NCBI GenBank assembly: GCA_965662775.1
Contig: CBFIIW010000013.1
Span: forward strand, 24,472 to 88,471
Direction: 5' to 3'
DNA length: 64,000 nt
Source: UBA7985 sp002690455
GTDB taxonomy: Bacteria > Pseudomonadota > Alphaproteobacteria > UBA7985
In this document: piece by piece, positions 1-8,799 of the stretch
Position numbering within the stretch: position 1 is the first letter of the stretch
How the letters are laid out: the number at the start of each line of letters is the position of its first letter
Translations under genes and position numbers: made by a program
The notes under the pieces: generated by a model
Databases searched by the model: none
Told to the model about the DNA's origin: nothing
Seen by the model: only the letters and a program-made list of their open reading frames with translations

Positions 1-1
1 G

Positions 2-175
2 TGGTCGCCCAACGGTTCTGCCCTGGCCTTCGCTCGACAGGAGCGGCAGACTGGTGACGGTTCTGTGAAGACCCGGATCTACGCAGTCGACATCAATAGT
101 CGACAGGAATGGCTGCTGCCGACGACCAGTGAAGCCTCCGACCCGGCGTGGTCTCCGCGTATGGGCCGAAACTAG
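2..175 (+). CDS. tolB: TolB, C-terminal fragment (cut by window start)
   Basis: The last 57 codons of an open frame enter from the left edge and stop at TAG 173-175. The residues show the beta-propeller blade signature WSPNG...LAFAR, a basic central strand, and the ending SDPAWSPRMG, which is typical of TolB. TolB is the periplasmic propeller of the Tol-Pal envelope complex and binds Pal, the product of the next gene. The 5' part lies outside the window, so start and signal peptide cannot be seen. The call is strengthened by pal and cpoB following on the same strand. Confidence 0.85.
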   Translation, partial: WSPNGSALAFARQERQTGDGSVKTRIYAVDINSRQEWLLPTTSEASDPAWSPRMGRN

Positions 176-591
176 GGTCCAGATCGCAGAGTGGTCCAGA
201 CGTCACCTGTGGGGCTGTTGTCTGACTGAGGCGCTCTCATTTCAAAACCAGCTCATCGGTCGAGTTCTGTTTTCCACAGACACGCCACCGCTTGGGATAA
301 GTCCTTAGACTGAGGCTGCAAACGTCGACACTAAATCCACTATTTTAATTAGTGAAATGGAACTGGCTTTGCGCCTTTACGCCCCGATTCGGCCTAATCC
401 GGCGTATAACCTTGAACTTTGTTCCTGCTTTGCGTCCAAAAGTGTGGCACTGAATCATTTTTCTTTGCCTAATGAACCTTGGTGGTGTAAAACAGCAACA
501 GTCACATGGTGCAACAGACTCATGTCTAATTTTTTGCTTTGAGGCTTGGCCTACACGGGAGCGCCCGGAGTTTTTTGGAGTTTTGCCGACG
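176..591. other. Intergenic region tolB-pal
   Basis: These 416 bases separate tolB from pal. They are more AT-rich than the flanking genes. A 61-codon frame at 357-542 has no credible ribosome binding site or family features, so I do not call a gene. The region probably holds a promoter for pal-cpoB, but I cannot fix its -35 and -10 boxes. Confidence 0.5.
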
Positions 592-1212
592 ATGTTGAAA
601 CGGACCGTCTTTGCGATCCTTGCGCCTTTGGTCCTCGTCGCCTGCGACCCTCAGGTGCGCGCGAATGAGCAGGAGCAGGCCACTGCGTCGGCACCAGCTG
701 CGGCACCGGCGCAGTTGTTCCAGCAGACGCCAGCCCAAGCACCGGCGCCTCTCCTTGGCAGCCAGCCCGGTCAGGTGCTGATTGCCGGAACCAACCCCGG
801 CCCGCAGATCCCAATGGCAACGCCAAATCTGTACAGCCCACCACAGTTCGCTAGCGGCCCGAGCCAGGTTGGCCTGCGCTCCGACGTTGGTGACCGGATC
901 TTCTTCACCACCGACAGCGCGACCCTGGACCCGCGTGGCGCTGGCGTGGTTGATCAGCTTGCGGCGTGGATGCGGCAGTATCCATCAACGACCCTTCGAA
1001 TCGAAGGGCACGCTGATGAGCGAGGAACACGAGACTACAATATTGCGCTGGGAGATCAGCGCGCGACTGCCATTCGTAATCGCCTTCTCCAACTTGGTAT
1101 CGCCTCTGAGCGGCTGTCGACGGTTTCGTACGGCAAGGAGCGTCCGGTCGCTTCTGGCTCCACCCCGACCGTTTGGGCTCAGAACCGCCGAGCCGTCTTC
1201 GTGGTTCTGTGA
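592..1212 (+). CDS. pal: Peptidoglycan-associated lipoprotein Pal
   Basis: A 206-aa outer-membrane lipoprotein of the Tol-Pal system. The ATG at 592 is preferred over the upstream frame start at 472 because it gives a short signal peptide ending in the lipobox LVLVAC, whose Cys becomes the lipidated N-terminus, and because a GGAG lies about 15 bases upstream. Residues 20-95 are an Ala/Pro/Gln-rich linker. The C-terminal OmpA domain begins near RIFFTTDSA and contains the peptidoglycan-binding signature GHADERGTRDYN. It is slightly longer than typical Pal because of the linker. It lies between tolB and cpoB, the usual order, and is followed by a strong terminator. Confidence 0.95.
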   Translation: MLKRTVFAILAPLVLVACDPQVRANEQEQATASAPAAAPAQLFQQTPAQAPAPLLGSQPGQVLIAGTNPGPQIPMATPNLYSPPQFASGPSQVGLRSDVGDRIFFTTDSATLDPRGAGVVDQLAAWMRQYPSTTLRIEGHADERGTRDYNIALGDQRATAIRNRLLQLGIASERLSTVSYGKERPVASGSTPTVWAQNRRAVFVVL

Positions 1213-1244
1213 CCGCCTGACGATTTGATCAAACTACTTTTACA

Positions 1245-1272
1245 GGGGGGCAACAGACCCCCCTTTTTTTTT
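1245..1272 (+). terminator. Rho-independent terminator after pal
   Basis: A run of six G (1245-1250) and a run of six C (1258-1263) form a stem around CAACAGA, followed directly by nine or more T. It ends the pal transcript, so cpoB probably has its own promoter in the roughly 100 bases that follow. Confidence 0.9.
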
Positions 1273-1377
1273 CTTGTTGTTTCAACGGCAGTGATCCGTT
1301 GCTCAGGTGTTGTATGGTTCCATCTTTGGCGAAAAGTCAGTAAACCTCTGCAGGGAATGAAGAGGGACTGAACGAGG

Positions 1378-2727
1378 ATGCTTGCATCTGTTTCCGGCGC
1401 GCGCAGCCTGCTGACTGGTATCGCGCTGGCTTTAGCCTTTTTGGGAATTGCTGCTGCGGCATGGTCCCATGACGAGGACGCAGGCGATCGCCTGCTTCTG
1501 GAACTGCAACAATTGCGGTCTGAGCTCGATTCCCTGCGAGACCAACTGGAAATCGGTGGTGAGGTAGCGGATGTCCGGTTTGAAGGCGTTCAGGCCAGCA
1601 TCGACCGGTTGGCCGACGTTGCTGTGCAGATCCAAGCGGACGCTGCAGAAGCAAACCGGACCGCCGAAGCTGCCCGGCGCAGCGTGGCTGACCTCACAAC
1701 CCGGGTGACGGCCATGGAAGGCAGGATTGCCAGCCTGCCGGCGCCTCCCAAGACCGCAAATACTTCCGATGGCACCACAACAACCGCCGAAGCTGATGCT
1801 GAGGCGGGTGCACCAGACGGAACGAGTGAGGCCGCGGCAATGGTCATTCCGCCAGCTCTGCCCAAAGACAGACCTACCGAAGATATGCCGTCACGCCTCG
1901 CGCTTGATGATGGCGCCAGCGGTGCTGGCGCGGATGAGGTAGCGGCTAGTTTGAACACCAATAATGCGAGCACAACGGACGAAGGCGACGGCGATACCGA
2001 CAACAGCTTCGACGCTGAAGCTGACACTGAAACCGAAACCGAAACCGAAACTGAAACCGAAACCGAAACTGAAACTGTCGCTGAAGAGTACCTGAGTACA
2101 GGCAGCGCGGCCTCTTTTGAAGACCGGGGAACCGATGACGGCGGAACCGACGCAACATCGGTGGCGGCAGAGGGTGATGCGGCCCTCGCGACGGCTCAAG
2201 GCGGAGACGAGAGGGCGACCAGTGATTTCAGCGCCACCTTCGGCGCTGCACCGCCTGTGGTTCCGGCAAATCGTCCCGATGCTCCAGATCACTTGGCCCT
2301 GGACGATGGCGCAGAAACTGCTCCAGGCTCTGTTCTGGTCGAAGGCGAGGGGCGTGAGGCCTTCGAGACGGCCAGTCGCTTGTTTGAGGCCGGAGACTTT
2401 AGCAGTGCTTTCACCGCCCTGCGGCAAGCAATAGACAGCGGCATGCTGGATGATGATGATGAAGCGGAAGCAGTATACATGCTGGGAACGGCTTATCTGC
2501 GGGCGGGCGAATATCCCCTTGCTATTCAGGTGCTGGCTCAGGGGCTGCGGTCTTTCCCGACTTCGGACTTTGCCGCTCGCTCGATCCTGAGCCTGGCCGA
2601 CGCGCTGACCGCCAACGGCCAGCGTGCCGAAGGCTGCCGTCTGCTGTCCTTTGTTCCGATCGAGTATCCGCTCGACTCCGAAGCTATTTCCGATGCGTCA
2701 TCCCGCTCAGAGCAACTTGACTGCTGA
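1378..2727 (+). CDS. cpoB: CpoB/YbgF-like Tol-Pal cell-division coordinator
   Basis: A 449-aa periplasmic protein. It has an N-terminal signal sequence (hydrophobic core near residues 12-30), a coiled-coil segment at about 35-125 (EARQ-rich heptads with LLLELQQLRSELDSL), a long acidic low-complexity linker at about 126-315, and C-terminal TPR-like repeats (ASRLFEAGDFSSAFTALRQAI, then AVYMLGTAYLRAGEYPLAIQVL). CpoB links peptidoglycan synthesis to outer-membrane constriction through TolA/Pal. The linker is unusual: it holds eight Glu-Thr dipeptides from a hexanucleotide repeat and two copies of a LALDDGA-ending segment. Its end overlaps tilS by 35 bases. Confidence 0.85.
   Translation: MLASVSGARSLLTGIALALAFLGIAAAAWSHDEDAGDRLLLELQQLRSELDSLRDQLEIGGEVADVRFEGVQASIDRLADVAVQIQADAAEANRTAEAARRSVADLTTRVTAMEGRIASLPAPPKTANTSDGTTTTAEADAEAGAPDGTSEAAAMVIPPALPKDRPTEDMPSRLALDDGASGAGADEVAASLNTNNASTTDEGDGDTDNSFDAEADTETETETETETETETETVAEEYLSTGSAASFEDRGTDDGGTDATSVAAEGDAALATAQGGDERATSDFSATFGAAPPVVPANRPDAPDHLALDDGAETAPGSVLVEGEGREAFETASRLFEAGDFSSAFTALRQAIDSGMLDDDDEAEAVYMLGTAYLRAGEYPLAIQVLAQGLRSFPTSDFAARSILSLADALTANGQRAEGCRLLSFVPIEYPLDSEAISDASSRSEQLDC
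2029..2076 (+). repeat. Hexanucleotide tandem repeat (GAAACC/GAAACT)x8 inside cpoB
   Basis: Eight consecutive in-frame 6-base units, five GAAACC and three GAAACT, encode (Glu-Thr)x8 in the acidic linker of CpoB. Because units are a multiple of three, gain or loss changes linker length without breaking the frame. Confidence 0.95.
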
Positions 2728-3907
2728 GGCCTTCCGAGCCGCAGTCTTTGCGACATTGCCACCATTGAAACCGGGGGTCGGGCTGGGCCTCGCCGTCTCC
2801 GGTGGCCCTGACTCTACGGCGTTGGCACACCTGACGGCGCGGGCGTTTCCGGAACTCAGACTTCGGGTCGCGGTGGTTGACCATGGGTTGCGTCGAAACA
2901 GCGATGCGGAGGCCAAGCTGGTCTGTGAGCGGTTGCAGGCCTTTGTCGAGCACGTCGATATCCTCACCTGGAGCCCGCCATTCAAGGTGACCACTGCAAA
3001 ACTGGAGCGCGCGCGCCTTGCCCGTTTCGGGTTACTCAGCGACTGGGCGCGGACGCAAGGTTTGCTCCGGGTCTGGCTTGGGCACCACGCGGATGATCAG
3101 GCCGAGACCATCGCCCTGCGGTTGGCCCGAGGCAGCGGGCAGGCCGGAGCGAGAGGGATGGCGCGGCGGCGTGTAGACGCCAATGTCATCTTTGAGCGAC
3201 CCCTGCTCGATTGGTCCAAGCAGGCGTTAATCGGTTATTGCAGCACGCAAGGTCTGAGCACTGTCAGTGACCCGACCAACAGTGACCCGAGCACGGCGCG
3301 TGGCGACCTGCGCCAGCGACGAACGCCATCATCCCCGACAGGGAGTTTGTCGATAACACCCCTTCCCCTGGATCACATGCCAGCGTCAGGTACATTTTCA
3401 GCTTCGGCGCGCGGAATCGTGACTGACCCCATGGGCCATGCCTGGTGCCGCAGTAATCTGATGGGAAGCACTGAACTGCAGGCTTTGGTCGCCTGGGTGC
3501 GGGGTGGGTTCTACGCCCCGTCTGCAGAACGCGCCGCCATGGTGATCCAGCGCTTGCGGACACAACCACGTGCATCCCTGCACGGCTGTATCATCGAGCG
3601 GAGGCGAGAGGGCTGGACGCTCATCTCTCGCGAGGCGCGGGCCCGGCGCAGCTTGCGTCCGCAACAGGACGTCGACGGCGGTTGGCGGCTTGACGACCGC
3701 TGGGCGATTTCTCGGCCACAAGGCGAGTGGAGCCTCGCTGGACCTGCCGGACTGGTCGTCGATCCCGGCCAACCAGCCCGAGCGCTGGCCGCGATCCCGC
3801 AGTGGCGGGGCGAGTGTCCGTTCTGGGACGGTACGGCTTTGCGGTGGGCGGATAACTGGGCGATGTTTACGCCTCGGCGGCCACTGCTGCCCTGGATGGA
3901 AGACTGA
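2693..3907 (+). CDS. tilS: tRNA(Ile)-lysidine synthase TilS
   Basis: A 404-aa PP-loop ATP pyrophosphatase that converts C34 of the AUA-reading tRNA-Ile to lysidine. The PP-loop motif SGGPDSTALAHL is at about residues 38-49, followed by VVDHGLR and LGHHADDQAETIALRLARGSG, both family hallmarks. The ATG at 2693 overlaps the end of cpoB by 35 bases. The Shine-Dalgarno sequence is weak, and a TTG at 2717 is an alternative start. After DPTNSDPS the sequence diverges from the usual Arg-rich helix into a Ser/Thr/Pro-rich stretch (RTPSSPTGSLSITPL) before a recognisable C-terminal part resumes. Confidence 0.88.
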   Translation: MRHPAQSNLTAEAFRAAVFATLPPLKPGVGLGLAVSGGPDSTALAHLTARAFPELRLRVAVVDHGLRRNSDAEAKLVCERLQAFVEHVDILTWSPPFKVTTAKLERARLARFGLLSDWARTQGLLRVWLGHHADDQAETIALRLARGSGQAGARGMARRRVDANVIFERPLLDWSKQALIGYCSTQGLSTVSDPTNSDPSTARGDLRQRRTPSSPTGSLSITPLPLDHMPASGTFSASARGIVTDPMGHAWCRSNLMGSTELQALVAWVRGGFYAPSAERAAMVIQRLRTQPRASLHGCIIERRREGWTLISREARARRSLRPQQDVDGGWRLDDRWAISRPQGEWSLAGPAGLVVDPGQPARALAAIPQWRGECPFWDGTALRWADNWAMFTPRRPLLPWMED

Positions 3908-3999
3908 ATCTCCGCGATGAAACGCCACAAGCGTTGCATCCTCGGCAGCGGGTCTTACATTGAAGGGCAGGATACACCCTAAAGGGCTAAGGAACAGGC

Positions 4000-5946
4000 A
4001 TGAATATCGGACGCAACGTTCTGATTTGGTTGGTAATTCTCGTCATCGGTTTGGTGGTGCTGCAGGGACTGTTTGGCAACAGTCTGACCGGTAGTTCCTC
4101 CAAGGTGGGCATTTCACAGTTTGAAGAACTGGTCGACCAGGGCCAAGTGCGCGAAGTTGTGATCGAAGGCTCGACCGCGACAGGCACCACTGCGGCGGGT
4201 CGGCGGTTTGCAGCGGAAATCCCGCCCGGGGGCATGGAATTGTTCCTTTCGAAGCTTGACGACGCTGGAACAACCTACGAGTACTCGCCGCCCAGCGGTT
4301 TTGCTTTCGGGCAGTTGTTTGCCTACCTGCTGCCGATCCTGCTGCTGGTCGGCTTCTGGTTCTTCATGATGCGACAAATGCAAGGCCGTGGCGGCGGCGG
4401 TATGGGGTTCGGCCGGTCCAAGGCCAAGCTGCTGACGCAGGATATGCATCGCGCGACCTTTGCCGATGTGGCTGGGGTTGAGGAAGCCAAGGCAGACGTT
4501 GAAGAAATCGTCGATTTCCTGCGCGATCCGGCCAAATTCCAGCGTTTGGGTGGCAAGATCCCAAAGGGCGTTCTGATGGTCGGCCCGCCCGGCACAGGCA
4601 AGACCCTGCTTGCCAAGGCCATTGCAGGCGAAGCAAACGTGCCATTCTTCACGATTTCCGGCTCGGACTTTGTTGAAATGTTTGTCGGCGTTGGTGCGAG
4701 TCGTGTGCGCGATATGTTTGAGCAGGCGCGAAAGAATGCACCCTGTATCATCTTTATTGACGAGATCGATGCCGTGGGTCGTTCGCGCTCCATGGGCATG
4801 TCCGGCGGCCACGAAGAACGCGAGCAGACCCTGAACCAATTGCTGGTTGAGATGGACGGGTTTGAAGCTAACGAAGGCATTATCCTGATCGCTGCAACCA
4901 ACCGTGCTGACGTGCTTGACAAGGCGCTGCTTCGCCCAGGGCGTTTTGACCGGCAAGTACAGGTGAACCTGCCTGATTCAATCGGCCGGGAGAAAATCTT
5001 GGGCATCCATTCGAAGAACGTGCCCTTGGGTCCGGATGTCGACCTTACCCGCATTGCCAAGGGTACACCGACATTTTCCGGTGCTGATCTTGCCAACCTC
5101 GTCAACGAGGCTGCACTGCTGGCAGCACGCTCGAACAAGCGGGTTGTGACGCAGGAAGACTTCGAGAATGCCAAGGATAAGGTGACCATGGGACCGGAGC
5201 GGCGCTCGGCGGTCCGGACCGAGGAAGAAATCGAGCTGGTCGCCTACCACGAAGGCGGTCACGCGCTGGTCGGTGTACATGTACCCCTGCGAGACAAGCT
5301 GAATAAGGTCACGATTATCCCGCGCGGCGGAGCGGGCGGCTACGCCCAATTCCTGCCGGAAAATGATGCTGCCATGCTGAAGCGCAAAGAGCAGTGGAAA
5401 GCGGAGTTGGCGATGGCTTACGGCGGCCGGATCGCGGAGGAGCTGATCTACGGCGCAGACCAGGTGACGGCCGGCGCAATTTCCGACATCCAGATGGCGA
5501 CTCAACAGGCGCGGGTCATGGTCGAGCGGCTCGGCTTTTCCGAGCGCCTCGGACTGCGGGCCTTCGGGCCGGACCAGACCGAAGGTATGTTCGGGTCTAT
5601 GACCAAGAATTACTCCGATGACTACGCCAAAATCATCGACGAGGAAGTTGAGCAAATCCTGCGCACGGCCGAGAATACGGCGCGCGAGATCATCACCGCC
5701 AACCTTGAGGGCCTGAAACGGCTCAAGGAAGCACTTATCGAGTACGAAACCCTGAGCCGGGAAGAGGTTGAGGCGGTCCTGCGCGGGGAGGCATTGGAGC
5801 GAGAAAGCCGCCGCGTTGAGCCCACGCGTCACGGCGCGGACAGCGAGGCCGAGGCCGAGGCTGCACCTGCACCAAAGCCTGCTGCTAAGCCCGCGTCGGG
5901 GACCTCTGCGTTGCCGGGTATTGGCGGGCCTGCTGCGGACAGCTAA
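4000..5946 (+). CDS. ftsH: ATP-dependent zinc metalloprotease FtsH
   Basis: A 648-aa inner-membrane AAA+ protease that degrades regulators and damaged membrane proteins. There are two membrane segments (residues about 6-26 and 104-124) flanking a periplasmic domain. The AAA module has Walker A GPPGTGKT, Walker B IIFIDEIDA and the second-region-of-homology ATNRADVLDKALLRPGRFDR. The zinc site reads HEGGH (His417-His421) instead of the commoner HEAGH, with the downstream Asp ligand in AGAISDIQMAT. The Ala/Pro-rich tail is not conserved. AAGGA precedes the ATG. The tilS-ftsH-folP order is standard in this class. Confidence 0.97.
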   Translation: MNIGRNVLIWLVILVIGLVVLQGLFGNSLTGSSSKVGISQFEELVDQGQVREVVIEGSTATGTTAAGRRFAAEIPPGGMELFLSKLDDAGTTYEYSPPSGFAFGQLFAYLLPILLLVGFWFFMMRQMQGRGGGGMGFGRSKAKLLTQDMHRATFADVAGVEEAKADVEEIVDFLRDPAKFQRLGGKIPKGVLMVGPPGTGKTLLAKAIAGEANVPFFTISGSDFVEMFVGVGASRVRDMFEQARKNAPCIIFIDEIDAVGRSRSMGMSGGHEEREQTLNQLLVEMDGFEANEGIILIAATNRADVLDKALLRPGRFDRQVQVNLPDSIGREKILGIHSKNVPLGPDVDLTRIAKGTPTFSGADLANLVNEAALLAARSNKRVVTQEDFENAKDKVTMGPERRSAVRTEEEIELVAYHEGGHALVGVHVPLRDKLNKVTIIPRGGAGGYAQFLPENDAAMLKRKEQWKAELAMAYGGRIAEELIYGADQVTAGAISDIQMATQQARVMVERLGFSERLGLRAFGPDQTEGMFGSMTKNYSDDYAKIIDEEVEQILRTAENTAREIITANLEGLKRLKEALIEYETLSREEVEAVLRGEALERESRRVEPTRHGADSEAEAEAAPAPKPAAKPASGTSALPGIGGPAADS

Positions 5947-6003
5947 ATCAGGCTGCACGGCACCACCGATAGACCGTCCCTTTGGATGGGTGAGGCGATT
6001 CAA

Positions 6004-6038
6004 GCGCCCGGCGACGTGGGTTGTCGGGCGCATTTCTT
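6004..6038 (+). terminator. Terminator between ftsH and folP
   Basis: GCGCCCGGCGAC (6004-6015) pairs with GTTGTCGGGCGC (ending 6031) and is followed by ATTTCTTTG. The stem is strong but the T tract is imperfect. Confidence 0.65.
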
Positions 6039-6059
6039 TGCTGTGGGGTAGGGATGATC

Positions 6060-6950
6060 ATGAGCAACGATACTTTTCACGTGACGCACTGGGCCGGGCT
6101 GGATTTGTCACGGCCGCGTGTCATGGGTATCCTCAATGTTACGCCGGACAGCTTTAGCGATGGCGGGCGCTTCCACCATGTCGATGCAGCTCTGGAGCAG
6201 GCGGTGCGGCTCCGCACCGAGGGTGCGGCCATCATCGATGTGGGCGGGGAGAGCACCCGCCCGGGCGCTGCACCAGTGTCGGAAGCTGAGGAGATCGACC
6301 GCGTTCGTCCAGTGATCAAGGCGCTCAGTGCCGAAGGCGTGCTGGTCTCGGTCGATACGCGCAAGCCAGCGGTGATGGAGGCCGCCGTGGCAGCGGGTGC
6401 CCGGATTATCAATGATGTAACAGGTCTAACCGGCGATCCGCGTTCCTTCGACACGGCTGTTGCGCTGGGGCTACCACTTTGTCTAATGCACATGCAGGGT
6501 GAGCCCCAGACCATGCAGTCCAACCCGTACTACGATGATGCGCCGGCCGCGATCTTTACCTTTCTCGCGGCACAGGCGATGGCGCTTATGGAAGCAGGTC
6601 TCAGCGCGGAGACTGTCTGCCTTGATCCCGGGATTGGCTTCGGCAAAACCCTGCAACACAACTTGCAGATCATGGCGCGTCTCGATGAGTTGGTAGACAC
6701 GGGCTGGCCTGTATTGCTTGGCGCGTCACGTAAGTCATTCATCGACAAAATTGCCCCCGCCGGACCAGAGGCGCGGCTGGGCGGCTCATTGGCAGCAGTG
6801 CTTGCAGGGTTTGGAGCAGGGGTCAGCCTGTTCCGTGTCCATGACGTGAAAGAGACCGTGCAGGCACTCGCCGTCGCTGAAGCCATTTCCGATGTTGGTC
6901 TCCAGGACTCTTTTGATGAGAGTGACCTAGGTGCCAGCGGTTTAGGCTAA
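6060..6950 (+). CDS. folP: Dihydropteroate synthase FolP
   Basis: A 296-aa TIM-barrel enzyme that joins p-aminobenzoate to dihydropterin pyrophosphate in folate synthesis. Signatures are GILNVTPDSFSDGG near the start, DVGGESTRPGA, VSVDTRK, IINDVTG, DPGIGFGKT and GASRKSFI. The ATG at 6060 is chosen because a GGGTAGGG purine tract lies just upstream; ATG 6054 is an in-frame alternative, and a frame open from 6021 would need a TTG. The Asp/Ser-rich C-terminal extension after the barrel (DVGLQDSFDESDLG) has no known role. glmM, the common next gene, is absent here. Confidence 0.95.
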   Translation: MSNDTFHVTHWAGLDLSRPRVMGILNVTPDSFSDGGRFHHVDAALEQAVRLRTEGAAIIDVGGESTRPGAAPVSEAEEIDRVRPVIKALSAEGVLVSVDTRKPAVMEAAVAAGARIINDVTGLTGDPRSFDTAVALGLPLCLMHMQGEPQTMQSNPYYDDAPAAIFTFLAAQAMALMEAGLSAETVCLDPGIGFGKTLQHNLQIMARLDELVDTGWPVLLGASRKSFIDKIAPAGPEARLGGSLAAVLAGFGAGVSLFRVHDVKETVQALAVAEAISDVGLQDSFDESDLGASGLG

Positions 6951-6951
6951 A

Positions 6952-7902
6952 TCAGGATACCTTTTCGACCCACGATGGCGGCTTACCCAGTCGGTAGTAG
7001 GTGTAGGAAATGCCGCTGGCGACCAGTGCTGTGGTGAAGGCGGTAACGATGAAGGTTGGCACCAAGGCAACCCATGCCTTTAGGTTCCACTGCGACGTGT
7101 CCAGCATCACCGGGTCTGCCGCGTCCTGAAACAGAATTCGGCTGAGGCCGCTGTCGAACAGGATTCCGACGATGCTAACTGGGAGCAGCAGGCCCGCATA
7201 GATGAGCATCAGGCGGCCAGCGTGTCCTCGGGTCGCCGACCAGGCTGACCGGATTCCGAAATCGAAGATGCCCAAAGCTGCTGCTGGCAGGCAGAGGATC
7301 AACCGCGCCCACAAATACAGCCATAGCAACACAAGCAGCACAGTGGTCGGTATCGTAAAGATCGCAGCAACGCCGGGGAGTATGGCTGCGATCACACCGG
7401 TCAGAATGCCAACGACAATCGCAAACCCCACGACAGCCAGTGTCGTGAGAAGCACCATGACCAGCGCTCGGTAGAAATAACTGAGTTCCGTGCGCCCAAA
7501 ATGCAAGCCGAGCCCTGTCCGCTCGGCATCGAGGCCGATTAGCGTTGTGCGATGCCAAGCCGCCGCCATGGTCGCACTCGCCAATCCACCGAGTAACAGC
7601 ATAATGACGATCCACTGAAACATTCCGGCACCCGCTTCGAACACAGTGGACATACCGGCAAAAAATTCGTCTTCCGAAGCCTCCGCGCTTAGCGATGAGA
7701 GTTGATCAGATGCTGCAAACATCTCAGTCACTGCTTGGTTCAGGAATTGTACCTGTATCCAAGTGGCCGCGAGCGAATAGAGGCCCAGCGGAATTAGCGC
7801 TGTCAGGACCACGCGCAACGGCACTGAAAACACAAAGCCGTAGGCCTCACGCCAGATCTGGCCAACCGGCAGCTGGGCGTTTTCGGTATCCTGAGCAGTC
7901 AT
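6952..7902 (-). CDS. Uncharacterised multi-pass membrane protein
   Basis: A 316-aa protein with about six hydrophobic segments and no catalytic motif that I recognise. It begins MTAQDTENAQLPVGQIWREAYGFVF. Hydrophobic runs include LRVVLTALIPLGLYSLAATW, WIVIMLLLGGLASATMAAAW, ALVMVLLTTLAVVGFAIVVG and TVLLVLLWLYLWARLILCLPAA. The overall shape (cytoplasmic helix, pairs of TM helices, SAWSATRGHAGRL loop) resembles glycerophosphodiester-phosphodiesterase-type membrane domains or DUF-type bacterial membrane proteins, but that is only an impression. The start at 7902 lies 4 bases after the HAD gene stop, so the two are probably cotranscribed. It converges with folP with a 1-base gap. Confidence 0.75.
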   Translation of the reverse strand: MTAQDTENAQLPVGQIWREAYGFVFSVPLRVVLTALIPLGLYSLAATWIQVQFLNQAVTEMFAASDQLSSLSAEASEDEFFAGMSTVFEAGAGMFQWIVIMLLLGGLASATMAAAWHRTTLIGLDAERTGLGLHFGRTELSYFYRALVMVLLTTLAVVGFAIVVGILTGVIAAILPGVAAIFTIPTTVLLVLLWLYLWARLILCLPAAALGIFDFGIRSAWSATRGHAGRLMLIYAGLLLPVSIVGILFDSGLSRILFQDAADPVMLDTSQWNLKAWVALVPTFIVTAFTTALVASGISYTYYRLGKPPSWVEKVS

Positions 7903-7906
7903 GAAG

Positions 7907-8599
7907 CTATTCCTTTGAAAAGAGCTGACGCAGAGTGTCAGCCAGTTCACTCGGGCTGTCCAGTACTGCAAGAGCATCGAGCGCCTCGAAGGCCTGCCGA
8001 CGTTGCGGTTTCATATCATCTGGAACAGCATAGAGCACGCCCAGGACATCGATGCCGGCTGCCCGCGCACCGCTGGCGCCTGCAGGCGTATCTTCGATCA
8101 CCATCGCCCGTTCCGCCGGAACGTTTAAGGCCCCAAGCACGTGCAGGTGCAGATCGGGTGCAGGTTTAGGATTGGCGACATCGAGGCCGGAAAAGCAAAG
8201 TTCAGGTGGGATCAGATCGTCATAGCCCGTGGTCACAAGGTTGCGTAGCAGGTTGAGTCTCGGCGCGTTGGATGCAACGGCGATCCCACAGTGCGCTTGC
8301 GCCAATTCGACCACTCGTCGAACTCCAGCGATTGGCTCCAGTTCATTGAGGAATGCGTGTTCGGACAGGGCGTACATCTGGTCGATGAAATCATCCGGCA
8401 GGCGTGCACCCTCGGCGCGCAACTGTGCGAGCATATCTCGGTCGGACAGTCCGGCAAAGCGGCGCTCACAGTCGTCCGGCGTGATCGGGTACCCCAGCTT
8501 ATTAAGCAACGCGGCATTGGAACGCGCAGCCAGTTTTTCAGAGTCGATCAGCACACCGTCATTGTCGAAAATCACCAGATCGATAGCTTTGGGTGGCAT
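7907..8599 (-). CDS. HAD-superfamily hydrolase (subfamily IA, phosphatase/phosphoglucomutase-like)
   Basis: A 230-aa soluble hydrolase. Motif I is IFDNDGVLIDSE with nucleophile Asp, motif II is the Ser of AVASNAPR, and motif III/IV is MVIEDTPAGASGARAAGI, so all HAD elements are intact. The helical cap between motifs I and II makes it subfamily IA. Substrates are likely small phosphorylated sugars or nucleotides; relatives include beta-phosphoglucomutases and GMP/6-phosphogluconate phosphatases. The first base of its ATG is 8599. It appears to lead a two-gene unit with the following membrane protein. Confidence 0.88.
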   Translation of the reverse strand: MPPKAIDLVIFDNDGVLIDSEKLAARSNAALLNKLGYPITPDDCERRFAGLSDRDMLAQLRAEGARLPDDFIDQMYALSEHAFLNELEPIAGVRRVVELAQAHCGIAVASNAPRLNLLRNLVTTGYDDLIPPELCFSGLDVANPKPAPDLHLHVLGALNVPAERAMVIEDTPAGASGARAAGIDVLGVLYAVPDDMKPQRRQAFEALDALAVLDSPSELADTLRQLFSKE

Positions 8600-8799
8600 G
8601 GGGATCCTGTGTGAGGCTGTTGGGCGCAGGGGCTATGGGCAGCGCGGCACGAGGCGCCGCAATCCAAGCGTGGTGACACCTAGCAGGTTGAGCAGAATTT
8701 GCACATTCGGGATCAAAATTTGGAAAGTCTGTGCAGTGGCTTTTCAAGCCTCTACGCTGGGCTTAAGCTACTGTCATTCCGGCATTTCTGAGAGCCCCC

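Noticed and set aside
357..542. Open frame of 61 codons between tolB and pal
   Set aside because: No Shine-Dalgarno sequence, Cys-rich non-family translation; probably leader or promoter DNA.
4323..6033. Long antisense frames of 280-351 codons opposite ftsH
   Set aside because: Codon-bias shadows of a GC-rich gene; the sense strand has full FtsH motifs.
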